Source: Bemisia tabaci
Lineage: Eukaryota > Arthropoda > Insecta > Hemiptera > Aleyrodidae
Direction of reading: 5' to 3'
Assembly: GCF_918797505.1 (NCBI RefSeq)
Contig: NC_092793.1
Span: 82,395,912-82,459,911, forward strand
DNA: 64,000 bases
Part shown: piece by piece, positions 41,449-54,275 of the stretch
How the letters are laid out: each line of letters starts with the position of its first letter
Position numbering within the stretch: position 1 is the first letter of the stretch
The notes under the pieces: model-generated
Seen by the model: only the letters and a program-made list of their open reading frames with translations
Databases searched by the model: none
Told to the model about the DNA's origin: nothing
Made by a program: the position numbers and the translations under genes

Positions 41449-44400
41449 GTATCGGAGCTATACACATATAATTTGCCGTATTCATTCAAAAAAGTTGAAT
41501 GACAAAATAAAGCGGTTCATAAGTGTGATTAGAGGCTTCATAGAGCCACGGCCATGACAATATCCAATCCTGGAAAGTTGTAAGTTGGAAGTGTGAGAAA
41601 AATAATGGAATATAAATAAAAGTAAAACTAATAAAATTATTTACTGATACGGATTCCTATTTTAATAAACAATAAAACCTCGGGATTGCGTTCTGAATAG
41701 ATCAATGAAGTTGTCAATCCTGCCGGAATTATTTTTGGACTTTTGTTGATTCTTTATCTGCGCTTCATCTTCAAAATACATTAGTTTTATGTTCTCTAAA
41801 GTCTAAGTTTTTATCATTCGTACCTGTTTTATTTTCGTCGGAATGAGCTCATCTCCCAGACGTCAGTGTTTCTTGTCAAAGTTACTGAAGTATTATTTTT
41901 ACCATACTCGATTAAGAATCACATCACGGGCTCTCATCTATTTATGGCTCATATATTGATCATTGAAAACCCCGCTTCCATAAATTAGCAGCAAACACTC
42001 ATAAAAGAAGTACAAATCGTACTTATCAGTGAAAAAACGGACGATTGCGTCATAGTTAGTAGATTGAGCATATAAATTAACTTATTTATTACTTGGCCAT
42101 AAGTTAATAAATTATTATTGTAAACTATCCTTCGAAGCAACTACGTGAGGGCAGGTGGCCACTTGCAACATGTATTCATGGACTTGATTAGATTTCAGTT
42201 TTTCCTGGGGAGTATAAACATTTAAAATTAAGCGTAAACAGAAAATTATACCTATTGCATTGTTACCACTATGAGGCAAATCCACTCTCAGGTGGTAAGA
42301 AAACCTTGAAACCAATGAATTTATTGCTAATATAAACCTTTTAGATTAACACATTTTACCTATATCCCTACGGAATTGAATAACAGCCCTGGGCAAACAG
42401 TCACCGACTTGAATGTTGTATATATTGAAATATTTTATAAAATATTTAAAACTTATGTTATATACACTAATATCCCCAACCTAGCAAGAACTTTTCTTAG
42501 TAATAAACCTACTGATAGCGAAATTTTCTGCGAGAGAAAACTTTCAGCACCTCGATCAAGTAAATGTGAGGTTTCCCCTATAAACAATAAAATAGCGTTA
42601 TCCCAGAAAATGTCTTTAAATTTCTGAATAGAAAATAATTTGAATCGGTATTCTTCCTCATTTTCGCCTTTTATTAAAATTACAAAAAATTGACTGACGA
42701 ATGGAAGCTTAGAGCTCTTTAAGACTTTCAAACCACAAAGCCGTAGAAATAGAAGACAAAGAGGCTTCAATATTGATATTTTATTTTAATCAACATTATC
42801 TGCGCCCGATCTTCTACTCAAAGCCTACTCGCTTACTTTATTTACATATTGTACGTATATTTTTGGTCTCCGCTTTTAACGTCACCATCTACCTTTAATA
42901 AGGGTGCATTATCGGTTTGGGTAGTGTCAGGCGCATAGATAAACCCAGCTGATAACAAGAGAAATAATTCCTCCCCACAGCTCGTGATTCACAGTTCAAT
43001 CAAAGCAGACATAACCTTGGCTCGCTCCGCGGGGACCGCGCTACGACCGAGGGGGTGGGGGGGGCTGAGGGTTGATCCACGACGTTTAGGGGTTGTCCCG
43101 CGGAGAAGCCTCCGCCCGGTGAGTGCTGAGCACCGAGAAATTTCATTTGCAGATGATTGATGAAAGTACTGTCTCTTAGGTTATCTGTATAGGCGGCCAA
43201 CAAGCATCGTGAAGCCATGCGCTAACAAGCCAGGGTCTATAGGTTTCAAAACTGAATAAATTTCAACTGTATTCCGACTCAATTTACTTAACGAGGAGTC
43301 ACTGTATCATTTATATTCTAGAAATTGGTATAGACGTTGCTGTTCAGCATTGTTTTGGGCTTGCACTTCTATCTTTCTCGGACCTTCTCGTAATTCTACA
43401 GAGGGCCTCGACACGGTGATGCTCATAACTTTCGAAGGTGGTCCTTAGAGTCAAAATAAAGATTTTTTCTGTAAACATGAGCAAGATGAATAATTTTTTA
43501 GTCCTGGAGAGATTTTAAACATCCAATAGGTATGGCAATCATTTTTAGGAGGGAGGGGGGTTGTATCTTACACGTATGGTGGTATCAGAAAGGACTTCGC
43601 TTTATACCTCAATCCATCGGAGTCTGAAATCCGTCTCACAACGTAAAATTTTCTACTCCACAATTTTTAAAATAAGTACCTTTTGGCTAAAACGGATGCT
43701 TTAGCCATTATTTTTTAAAAAAACTGGAAAATTTGGTAACAATTACCATAATTTTAACGATTTGGAGGTGGAGGAGTCAGAATCCTATGGTGGACTTAAA
43801 ATATTCGGAATCAGCGGCTTATTTATTTCTGACAAAGAATTGACCAAAAACCACTTTAATTAAACCTTAAAAACCACATTGTTGCAATTTCGTCTAAATT
43901 ACCCGCATACAATCCTCTCCTTTCCTGGACTAAAACCCGTAGGATGAGAACTTATACCTATTTGTAATCAAAACAGGATGACAGTTTTGTTCTCACGATG
44001 TTTAGGGCGACGCTGGGAAAATATTCCATCGCCTCTACAAAACGATAAAGTGTCTCAGGTACGTGCAGTGCAGTGTATATTTGTAATGTTATTCCAGCTG
44101 GTGCTCGCTTATTCGATGAATATCGAAGCAGAGATCTAGAAAACGTTTCCTAGTCAAAACCTTTCATCATGAGTAGATACGTGTTGGTCCGAGCGCCTTT
44201 GACTTTCCGGACAAAATTGAATACCTGAGAAGGAGAGAAAAAAGGAGTAGAGATTCAGGCAAAAAGTCGAGATATGAGGATGAGAACACATACAGAGCCG
44301 CTTTTTAGCGCTCTGCAACACCTAACCTCCACAGTCCCCCATCCTCCCAAAGTGCTTCAATGAGTTGACACTCCCTCATTTCTTGGAAAACCTCCCTTTT

Positions 44401-46002
44401 ACAACTGTACTGAGATTCCGTTTTGTCTATCTCTAAGAGGAACGCAATCGAGCGAATAAAACCAACCAGCACTGTCTAGGAGCGATTTTGAAAGTAATTC
44501 TCTACGCAGGAAGTGTCGACCGACCGGCCGCTCAGTGGGCCTTTCAAGTAGCGCTACGGGAAAATATTGAATTTTTGGAAGTATCTGAAATTTTAGAACT
44601 CAGCGACCCTCAAGAATCCCTAAAAATGTATTTTGCACGGTTTGAACATTTAATCTGATTTATTAGCACCCAAATCCGGCTTTGGAACCATATTTTGGCT
44701 CGCAAAAATCGGTCGGCGCGCGTTGAGCGGAAACTTCAGTCGCCCAAAACTCCAGAACCGTTTTTTCCGCCAGTCTAATGGACCACTCGTTCGATGCGGA
44801 AAAAGACGAACAATTTAAAAAAACTGGTTTTGGTTCAAATAAAAAATGGATACCTTGTGATTTCTTTGTTGAAAAGAAATTTTCTCGACTCAAAAACTGA
44901 AAAAAAGCTCATATGTTAACTTGAAAATGTGATCTCGGGATTTTGACCTTCAGAATCTTAAAGTAGCATAAGTAATCGATAGACAGAGTTTGAAGAGATT
45001 TCACGGGAGGGGGGAGCCGTTTTTGCATCAAGCTCTTTTTCCCTAACATAAGGGATTTTTTATCGCAATCTGGCGACTTGAAGTTCTTCGAAAAATCAAT
45101 TCCTCCAACACTGTAAAAGTAAATATTTAACCTCAAAAGATTGACACCCCCCTCCTCCCTTCAGAAAATACACTCTTCCCACGGTGGACACGCGGGTCGC
45201 TTAAAGAGACCGAAAAAATATGCCGCTGTTGCATCAAGCTCTTTCAACAAACAACGACGTGGCAAGCCTGAATGACGATGCGGCTCAATCTCCGCGGCCC
45301 ACTGTGAGACAAAATTGCCGTCGTGTCACCAATTTTGGATCCGTGACCCACTGTTCGACAGTGGGTACGACAACGTGTGACACACCAAACTATACCTTTA
45401 GTCGAGCGCGTTTTAACCGAGAGAAAGCACACTGACACTGCTCCTCCACTTTTAAAGTATGTTGCAAAAGTAAACAGGAAAATTGTAAAAACTGACTTTT
45501 ACATTAGAGGAGAAATATTAGTCAGAAGTCTGTATCATTTTGCAACTCCAGTCGAGGGTTGGATGTAAACCATATGTTGCTCGCTTTTCTGAGGTCGTGT
45601 ATCGCCCCTACCATATGGCAGTGACCTGCAATCAGTCCCCCGCGCTGCTGTTCTATACGCAGCTTAGCTTACGCTGACTCAAGCTTAAAGGAAAAGTTTA
45701 AATAAACCTCGGTCCACCAACAATATTCTTTTTAGTTTGACGTATAATACACGAAGTTGGTCCTAAGGAAAGTAATTTGTGAGTTAAATTATCTTCCATT
45801 TAGTGCTTTTTAGTCAGGTAAGATTACCATGCATCCCTTTAGTGATCATGCAACTTCAAGTGATATCGTCATTTTTGATGGCCTGTTTCTTGTGAAAAAA
45901 TTCTCCACCTTCGGATTGACTTCATATAGGTAGAGAATATTAGATGTGCAAAATTGTAGGTATTTAAAATATGACGAGCACGAACTAGGTGTTTGGCACA
46001 TT
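41449..46002. other. Long unrecognised stretch
   Basis: No gene was supported. It includes a GC-rich patch at 43018-43130 (GCTCGCTCCGCGGGGACCGC and GTCCCGCGGAGAAGCCTCCG), a CCCACTGT-TCG-ACAGTGGG hairpin at 45347-45365, and two copies of GCATCAAGCTCTTT about 205 bp apart (45026, 45231). Frames of 60-112 residues show no motif. Confidence 0.4.
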
Positions 46003-46079
46003 TTAACTTCATTTTGCAATTGGGAACTACAAATTCTGATTCAGTTCAGAAGCAACGTATGTGCCATTTGTTTCCTAAT
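46003..46079 (+). repeat. Family D repeat, left half only
   Basis: TAACTTCATTTTGCAATTGG, GAACTACAAATTCTG and GCAACGTATGTGCCATTTGT follow the family D copy at 60631. The right half is absent. Confidence 0.65.
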
Positions 46080-46540
46080 ACATGCAAGAAATGCAAGAAA
46101 TATCCGTTGGAACACCGGATGAAGAGTTTCGGGTGATGGAACGTAAATTATTCAGAGATTGTTAAGATATTTTTCTTTTATTTTCTTCATCGTCCGAGTT
46201 GATTTTTTTTTTTCAAACATCATTGACGGGAATTCTTGTAAGAGACACTTCTAAGACTCATAGAAAAATTCCCTAATTTTTTCTTTATTGATAAAGTCAA
46301 CAAAAGGTGCAGAAATAATGGTGTCACCATAATTACAGGTACGTCATCAGAGCTATCAAACGACGCAGAGTTTTTCGTTTCCCATGAATATATACATTTA
46401 CATACATACGTTAAAGTACGTCCGTTAAAGTATATGCGTTAGTTAGTTGGTTAATTTCTTCGAGCCGTTCAGCATCTTAGGCTATAATGTCTTTACAAAG
46501 AATATGAAAGACGTGTGTTACGCTAATGTGTGCACACGAG

Positions 46541-47235
46541 TTATGATTGGTCAAAGGTCAAATTTGACCTATTTTCAAAAAATCTTAACTCCGGTTTAAA
46601 TTATCGTAAAGAAAAAAATAAAACGGGTAAATTTACCAAATTGTGTTTGCTTTTAAGTAAAAATTGCGGAAATCACTTCAAACTAATTTTGAGGGGGGGA
46701 AGGGTTCGGACCCCCAAATACGTCATTTCAAAGGTCATTCAATTTTCCCGTAAAATAGGCCAATTTCCCCTAGATTTGCCTCCACATTATCTCAGTAGGG
46801 TCAAAATCAGTCAAAACATTACGTTGGCGAGTCCCCAAATTTCGTTCAATTTTTCCATTTCAATTTCGTTCGTTCCAGAAAAGTTAAAAAAAAGGAAATT
46901 TAAACGGTCAAATTTAATCACCTTAAATTTCGTATTTTCGAACTTTTCCCGAAATTTGGGGACTTGCCGACGTAATGTTGAACTGATTTTGACCCTACTG
47001 AGATAACGTGGAGGCAAATCTAGGGAAAATTGGCTTATTTCGCCGGAAAATTGAATGACCTTTGAATTGACGTATTTGGGGGTCCAAACCCCCCCTCAAA
47101 ATTAGTTCGAAGTGATTTCCCCAATTTTTACCTAAAAGCGAACACAATTTGGTAAATTTTCCCATTTTATTTTTTTCTTTACGGTAGTTTGAACCGGAGT
47201 TATGATTTTTTGAAAATAGGTTAAATTTGACCTTT
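46541..47235. mobile_element. Large palindromic element
   Basis: Left blocks AGGTCAAATTTGACCTATTT, CGTAAAGAAAAAAATAAAA, GGAAATCACTTC and CCCCAAATACGTCA recur inverted on the right in mirror order up to AAATAGG..AATTTGACCTTTGACC. The inner arms meet around CCCCAAATTTCG / CGAAATTTGGGG at 46836-46965. The whole is about 700 bp. The 158-residue frame (46530-47006) and its minus counterpart are by-products of the palindrome. A family I end follows at 47340-47519 and may be its right terminus. Confidence 0.75.
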
Positions 47236-47339
47236 GACCTATCATATCTCGGTCAAAAATTAAGATATTGATCTGCGGTTTGCGCCAAAATTCTTAGTTT
47301 TTAGTGTTTTTCCAATGATGTATCATAAAGTAGGGGTTA

Positions 47340-47519
47340 CTATTTGAAAAAAAAAGTTGGGGCCCCTCGCCCTCGCCCTCCCCCTCTGAGGGGGACCAAA
47401 ATTTTGAACCCTCCAAAAGATGGTCTCCCTTGGGATAGGAACATTCCCAAAGTTTCATTTTTCAATCTGTAACCGTTCAAAAGTTACAAGGGGGGTACGG
47501 ACTTTTGGGACACCCTGTA
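47340..47519 (-). repeat. Family I repeat end, copy 4
   Basis: GAGGGGGACCAAAATTTTGA, GGAACATTCCCAAAGTTTCA, GTAACCGTTCAAAAGTTACA and GGACTTTTGGGACACCCTGTA mirror the copy at 12678. Confidence 0.7.
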
Positions 47520-49009
47520 TACGCTAAAGTATTTTCCATTTTTATGTAGAACTCTCTCAGTTAGTACTCCATCATTTTCAATGTCGTGAATTTCTCCTGG
47601 ATGAATGCCAGTTTTTTATATCCTCTCGATAAACTTCATTTTTCGATCAAACTACCTACGATGGTAGGAGGAACAGGAACCCGGGGGAGTAGGACCTCGG
47701 TTACACGTCACCGGGGGTTACATTTCTAACTCCTTCCTTGAAAAAAAAAATTAACCTGAGACCAGCCAAGAGTCCGGTGAATTTGTACCCGTTTCCTGCC
47801 GTTACATAGAAAGAAAAAAAGAGGGAAAACGTTGGAAAACAAAAATTAACGAATGACGACAAGATTACATGAATTCTCCCGTTGAGTAAAATCGGCCCGC
47901 CTGGATGACTTCCTCAGGTTAGCCTCCAAAGGGGTACGAGGAAACTTCCTCAGATCCATAGAAAGGATTTGAGGGGCCTCTCTACGAAAATTTTGAAAAA
48001 CTTAGTCGTCTTCGGAGCAATTTCAAGCTCTTTATACATATACTAACCAAAATGTCGGTTAATGTACATTTACAAACATAAAAGATCAAGAACTTACAAA
48101 AGAAAACCTCTCACTTTTTGTGAGGCCTTTCTGTCACTTCTGGGGGGCCAAGAAGCTTCGGCTTCCTCATAGTTCCACCCATGTGTACCTATCGTTTGAA
48201 TTTTCATTTCATTTACTAGGTATTGGGTTGAAAACCAGTGATGCAATCATAAATGACGAGGGTTTGATCGGAAATCGTCCCGTCTCATTGAGAACGACAA
48301 ATCTGTGATTCCCACAGGAATTTTTGTGAAGGATACTGGTAATTAGTCGCTTACTTAGGCTGATTACAGTGGTGAGGATTCGAAGGAATTGATCCGGTTC
48401 ATCCCAGGGAGGGGAACCAGAGCGAACATCCGTTATTCATTCCTGACATTGCTATGCACTAATAGTCTTGATTACCCTCATAACTATTCGAAGTTGAACT
48501 GGGCTCGTCGGAAAATGCTGTTTTCAGAAGTTTTCATACTTGTAAGTAGGAAAACTTATCGGGGTATTCTATGTTGAGGCAAAAAGTGGGCAAGTTTTGT
48601 GGTTTTTCTTGTGGGGGGAGGGAAATCTTTCTGCTTATTGTTTTGTTGAATATACTCCGGCCCGTCTTCGTGAGGGACGGAAATGACTCTCAGTCGCAAA
48701 GAGTGTCAAAAGAAGGAAGATATACATTTCAATGTAGGTAGTCAAAATTCCCCTTAAAAACTGCGATATTACCAGGAATTCACTGAAAATTTCACCGGTT
48801 TTTCTTCTGATCTCATGCAAAAATCAGAACAATTTTGGAAAAAAATTGCACCGATTCATTCTCGTGAAAAATTGAATGTTTAAGTCAATTTCACGACCTT
48901 GCAATGGAGTTACCTACGTTCCTTCGTCGGTGAAACGGGGAATTGTGGAAAGCGCCGCAACTTCTCACATTCTTTAATTAATTTCTCCGAGATTCCCATT
49001 TATAATACG
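47520..49009. other. Unrecognised sequence
   Basis: No gene or repeat ends were seen. Confidence 0.4.
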
Positions 49010-49283
49010 TACATCGACGGTGTAAGTCTACAACCACGTATCTCGGTTTGCGACACTGCAGACCTCCTATCATACCTATACTTTATTTTTTAAATGGAAA
49101 ACTACTCAACGGCAATTCTTAAAAGAACCGTCGGAGTTTTTTTTTCTCTATGTGAAGAAAATTCTACGGAAACGTAGGGGAATTATATCGATTTTCTTTC
49201 CTGTAAAAACATAAAATATAGGAGTGAACATGTTCTAACACCGCAAATGAGATACGTGGTTGCGGACTTACACCGTCGGTGTA
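49010..49283. mobile_element. Family F MITE, best-preserved copy
   Basis: Left TACATCGACGGTGTAAGTCT with ACAACCACGTATCTCGGTTT. Right inverse AAATGAGATACGTGGTTGCG with GACTTACACCGTCGGTGTA. Arms are about 50 bp of a 274-bp element. The inner sequence (ACTTTATTTTTTAAATGGAA, AACTACTCAACGGC) matches the other F copies at 6996, 16613 and 58735. Confidence 0.85.
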
Positions 49284-49324
49284 TTTGTCTTCTTTTTTCC
49301 TCTTGTACTCTTCGTCTTCTTTTG

Positions 49325-49485
49325 CATCCTTCGCTCCCTCTTTTTCCCTCTTTTTCCCTCTTTTTCCCTCTTTTCCCTCTTTCCCTCTTTTCCCCTCTTT
49401 CCCTCTTTTTCCCTCTTTTCCCCTCTTCCCTCGTTTTCCCTCTTCCTCTTTTTCCCTCTTTCCCTCTTTTACCTCTTTTTCCCCC
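49325..49485. repeat. CCCTCTTTTT-type pyrimidine minisatellite
   Basis: About 18 repeats of TCCCTC separated by three to five T bases on one strand. Three frames are open through it (82-101 residues, Phe/Pro/Leu/Ser-rich) only because of composition. Confidence 0.9.
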
Positions 49486-50852
49486 TGTTCTATGACGACG
49501 AATGCTGTAAGAATTCGTATTCCTCGCTTACCACGGTGTTGTCTTAATGTTAAAAAAAAAACCCACCAACATTTAGAGCTTTGAACGAGGCAGTACTAGT
49601 TGCCAGACCTTGCATTCCTTGCAGCTATGCTCACGGATCCGGCCCTTCTAACAGATCCTGCTCTCCCTCACCATAGAAACTTTTACGCATGAGCTGAAGG
49701 GAAAAAGTCTTCGTGGCTGTTCGACCCAAATTGCTGGGCACTCCGGAGAAAACAAACATGACCTCTGAATTCGAGTGTCGCTTGCGGATACCGCCAAACG
49801 TTCTCACAAAAAATACTGCCGTACGAGCCACACTGCCTGCTCGTACTTACTTGCTTTTCTCCATGCAGAACGTAGCGTTGAGCCGTGATGTATAAAAATT
49901 AGGAATAGGAACAATGCAAGTTGCCAAATGGGTACACAAGCATGTATCTAATGTATCCATGTATCTAATGAATGTTTGTACAAATCTGAAAAAATGCAAT
50001 TTTTGAAAGGAACAACCTTATAATGTTCCTACGGCACAGCCACACCTCCTAAAAATTTAGATTTCTTTTGATGAATGCGACATAAAAATACATCATCGGA
50101 GATTTGCTATTTTATCTTTCAAATTTTACTCGATGTGCTTATCCGGATAGAGTATACTTTCGGGTGGGTTAAAAGAGGGAAAGAAGAAAAGCGGAATGTG
50201 ACCGCTTTGTTACGTCTTAAAGAGGAATGCTCGTAACCTATCAAATTCCTAATTATTGTCTTTCGCACGTTTTATCGAAAAACTAACTGTCTGAATACTT
50301 TGGCTCTCAGGAAGAAAATTTTTGTTAAAAATATTCCAACATTTTCTAAAACAAAAACAAGAGAAAAATTTTCCATGAGTGTAATGGTACGCTATTGATT
50401 TTCACTTCATACACATCGAATGGCTCAGACACCTAAGAAAATTTTGGACATGAAACGTTTTGAAGAAATTTTGAAGGTGCCATGGACCAAGAGCATCAAC
50501 CATTTGAAAACTTTAATTAGAATGTTTTTAGTGAGCGCACCGTGTGATGCGATGGGTAAAAAGGGAACCTAGGCAATTTTTATTGAAAGCTTGATCTGGC
50601 CTGAAATATAATTTTGGATCAAAACTTTCGATTCTTTTACTTTTTTACCTATTGAAAATGCAATCAACTTTACCAGAGAATCATTTGAATGTAATTATGG
50701 TAAAAGGAACTATTTTAAATATAAAAAACTCTATAAATATGCTTCTATTTAGCATAGATACGTCCATTTAAGCTACGCTGGATCCGAAAGCTCAGCTTAA
50801 AACTACTTTTAACCTTACTAACACGACAGCTCATTTACTGACATTACTCAAT
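49486..50852. other. Unrecognised sequence
   Basis: The minus frame at 49631-49831 (66 residues) and its plus counterpart are not recognisable. No element ends were found. Confidence 0.4.
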
Positions 50853-51501
50853 GGGCCTGTTTCAAAATTTCTGCTAGAGCAAAAATGAGAGCTGTTTCTA
50901 TCAGTAAATGTCTCAAAAATCACGATAAGCGTTCCGGCAAAGTTTGAAATGCAATCCTAATTCCACAATCTGCTGAAGAAATTTGTGTTTTTAGAGCTTC
51001 CCGCTTCAAAAACGATACTACGGCACAAGTGAAAATTTCGTTAAAGAAGTCGCACATTCAACCTTTTCAAAATAGCAATAGGTCCCCAACATAGCCGACG
51101 CTTCCGCGCGCAAATCGCAATCTGGAGCACAAGGTCAACCCAAGCGGATCTTTAGGTATCAACGCGAAGAAATCGTGAATGTAAACAGGCTCGGTTGTCT
51201 ACAAATGGTTAGAATCTCATCCAGACACATGTGTTTTGGCGGATTGGTGTCGGCCATGTTGAATTTTGTGTAGTATCCTAGTGCACAGAGGCTGTATAGA
51301 ACGACACTTCTAACGAAATGCTAACCCGTGCCGTAGTATCGTTTTTGAAGCGGGAAGCTCAAAAAAACCCAAATTTCTCGTGCAGATTGTGAAGTTAGGA
51401 GTGCATTTCAAACTTTGCCGATGCGCTCATCGTGATTATTAAGACAATTACTGACAGAACCTACTCTTATTTTTGCTCTAGCAAAAGTTTGCAACAGGCC
51501 C
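50853..51501. mobile_element. Family C foldback element, about 650 bp
   Basis: Starts GGGCCTGTTTCAAAATTTCT and ends AAAGTTTGCAACAGGCCC. The left arm (CTAGAGCAAAAATGAGAG, GAGCTTCCCGCTTCAAAAAC, GATACTACGGCAC) pairs with the right arm (GTGCCGTAGTATCGTTTTTG, AAGCGGGAAGCTC, TTATTTTTGCTCTAG). The arms are about 210-290 bp with moderate divergence. It is non-coding. A single arm is found at 2631-2887. Confidence 0.8.
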
Positions 51502-52898
51502 GTTACACGTGTCGAATAAGGATAAAATTGTAGAATCTGTAGCAAAATTAGAACTCATTTTCAGTTTTTCTACATCCTCTTAGAGATTTTTTTCAACGTC
51601 GGACATTCTCACCGTATCCGGCAACATCGGAATAAGGGGGTTGTCACCAGAGAAGTACTCTGAGGCTGTGCAAACAAGGCTCCTAGTGACAGGACTCAGA
51701 TCCTTTCCCAACACTCGATTTTTTATTTTCCGAAAACAATAGAGTCGAGACATAGCTTGTTTGCCAGCGACCGCGGAAATGAATCGGAGCCATTAATGAT
51801 AGAAGGCAGCATCAGTTAAATATTGATACAGAAGTAGTCTTCCTCGAGACTGTCAACAGAGACCGCCGGATTTGGGTCAGAGGATACCGTCGGAACATGG
51901 TTGGGCAGGAAGTCAAGACAGCTCACCCCGGTTCTAGGGGCATGTAACGTTTTCATCAGGCGCCACCCGTCAAACATTCCCGCGGATGCTTTATGTTATC
52001 AAATATAAAAACTCAAACGTCAAATTGTAAGTGAAAAAAAGCATATATATCAAGGTGAATCCAAACCTTTAATCTGAAAACGGCCCATAGGAAAACTAAC
52101 GGTGCATACGTCGTTTCTAAACTAAGCCAGACATTTTAAGTCCAAACTGCAAAATGTGGTCCATTTACTATTGGCTGCACGTGCACAATGTGGTTGGGAG
52201 TTTAGTGTTCATCTCGTCAGGTTGTCATCATCAGTACCCTTGAATTCATTCGCTTTCTAGTCTGTACCTATACGATGTATGACGTCTGCTTTGAATTAGT
52301 TTAGGTAATTCTCCCGCTTCTGATGATTGATCAATGATCTGAACTTTTTAAAGGCTGATCGACTGATTAATATTTTCAGAATTTAAAAATTTTCAACAGA
52401 TATTTTACAGATTCCTCCAAACCCTCATCATGAAAGTATTGAAATAATTACGCATGATATAATATTGCCTCATTGCCATAATTTTTGACTGTCTGCATTC
52501 TCTTGGAATGTACCGGTAGAGTGATTTCGAACGATTTCAAATTAGATGATTGGTGTGATTTTACGCAATGTGCAGCAAACTCATTTAGCCTCAGCATTTT
52601 ATTTGTACACCGGGCGTATTTTTTTAAAAAGCAGTAAAAGAACTACGGGCGAATCGAATCATGAGGAATTATGTGCATGTGATGCGTCATAGTTTCCTTT
52701 GATGTAATTCATCGCTGAGCCATCACGCGTAACTCAGCTTTCACCCTTTGAGGGTCGGTAAGAAAAAAACGCAATTCGGGCCAATTTAAAAACGTGGGAC
52801 ACTTAGAGTATATTTTGATTGTATCACCAAAACACAGGCGAATAAAATCTTGAAATTGCAAGAAAGAGCCCTTGCATACGTTAGGAATTTGCGATTTA
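51502..52898. other. Unrecognised sequence
   Basis: No gene or repeat ends were recognised. Confidence 0.4.
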
Positions 52899-53015
52899 TG
52901 TACTATTTCTTGTGTAAAATTTCGCGAGAAACACGATGTTGCCATGGCGAGGCGTGAATGATCGATGATCGATATTTCTCCGTGTTTCTCGCAAAATTTC
53001 ACACAAAAAAAGTAC
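52899..53015. repeat. Shortened family K copy containing a family H end
   Basis: Outer arms TACTATTTCTTGTGTAAAAT with TTCGCGAGAAACACG and inverse CGTGTTTCTCGCAAAATTTC with ACACAAAAAAAGTA match family K ends. Between them GGCGAGGCGTGAATGATCGA (52948-52967) and TGATCGAT are the right-end sequence of family H with no matching left end. Either an H insertion was mostly deleted, or the two families recombined. The 105-residue frame across it is a shadow. Confidence 0.65.
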
Positions 53016-53124
53016 TGATATCGCAAAACCCTGAGGCATACAAGAGCTTGATTAAATCCTAATTTTTAAACGTATGCATAATATGAAATGTATTTGCAAT
53101 AAATCGCCAAGCTGAAAAAGAACA

Positions 53125-54275
53125 CCATATGAAATTGCAACATTTCCTGTGCAATTTTGGTCTTATTTCATACATGAACTCAAAAAGCCCCCCCCCCCCT
53201 TCAGTCAAAGGGTGCGCCCCAAATCAAATGGCGACCAAATGTGAAAGAGAGGAGGTTGTATTTTTTAAAATATTCACGTAAGTTATAAGGCAAGTGAGGT
53301 CCCATGTATTTATGGCCAATGAACCTAAATTTGATGTTATACCTAAATGTATTTGATAAAATAGATTAAAAGAAACATAGGACTACGGAAAGATATAAAA
53401 GCTCAGATTTAAAAAAAAAAAAATGCAACCTCCTGCCTTTCACATTTGGTCGTCATTTGATTTGAGACACCCCCTATGACTGGGGGGGCCATTTTGAGTT
53501 CATGTATGAAATCTATACGACTGACATTACACAGGAAATGATACCTCACATGACACAGAATGAACGTTTTTATAGACTCATATCCCGGACCCCCTTCTCT
53601 AACGGCTGCCATGCTGAATTTTAGGTACTTTGAGGGGTGTTTCAGGGTCGGACCATGTTATCTCTTAGGAAGTTGTTCAGGAGGACCTACCGATGACGTT
53701 CACATAGGGAAAGTTTGTTCGCAACTTTTGCCGGGTCAAACGATACTTCTCCCTTACTATTGCACGATCCTGCTTTTCAAGCCGTGCACTTTTTGGAGGA
53801 TTGTGAAAAAAAAGGGTCCTTTTTTTCAAACTGAAGGAGTTCTGATGACATTTGTATCCTTAGCACTTGTCTATAGTTCATTTTTACCCTTTTTTGACAA
53901 AATTTCGTGAAAAATGAGTCTTTTGTACCGGTACTTGGTAAGACCGCAGAAGTTCTGAGGGCCAAAATAATAAATGTCGAGGTGAATTTTTCTAGTTTAA
54001 TTTGATTTTTATTGTTTTCAAAGATGTTTTTCTAGATTGAAGCTTTATCTCCTGGAACTTGAGTTCTTTGGCATTTTTCTCGTAAACACACGATATCAGC
54101 GTAAAATCGAGTTTTTTTAAAATCAGAATTAAATAACAAAATTGACCTTTGGCACCATTTAAAATGATTGAAATTAGCCCATATTTTGGCAAAAATATTT
54201 TTCACCAAGTGCCATCGATTGCCACCTCCTGGGGAGAGGAACATTTCAAACTTTCATTTTTTTTGAAGCACTCTA
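53125..54275. mobile_element. Family B foldback, old copy with a truncated left arm
   Basis: The right arm from about 53400 to 54275 follows the young copy at 62571 in inverse order: CCATTTTGAGTTCATG, GTTGTTCAGGAGGACC, TCCTGCTTTTCAAGCCGTGC, GGCACCATTTAAAATG, CTTTCATTTTTTTTGAAGCA. Only the innermost 130-150 bp of the left arm remain (53125-53285), for example AAATCAAATGGCGACCAAAT pairing with ATTTGGTCGTCATTTGATTT. Substitutions are frequent, so it is far older than the copy at the window end. Confidence 0.8.

Noticed and set aside
45347..45365. CCCACTGT-TCG-ACAGTGGG hairpin as a terminator or regulatory site
   Set aside because: It is a single short palindrome in eukaryotic-type DNA with no adjacent gene.
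46530..47006. 158-residue open frame, one of the longest in the window
   Set aside because: It lies across a palindromic repeat, its minus counterpart is also open, and no domain is visible.
49247..49584. Three overlapping frames rich in Phe, Pro, Ser and Leu
   Set aside because: All three frames are open only because of the TCCCTCTTTT minisatellite.
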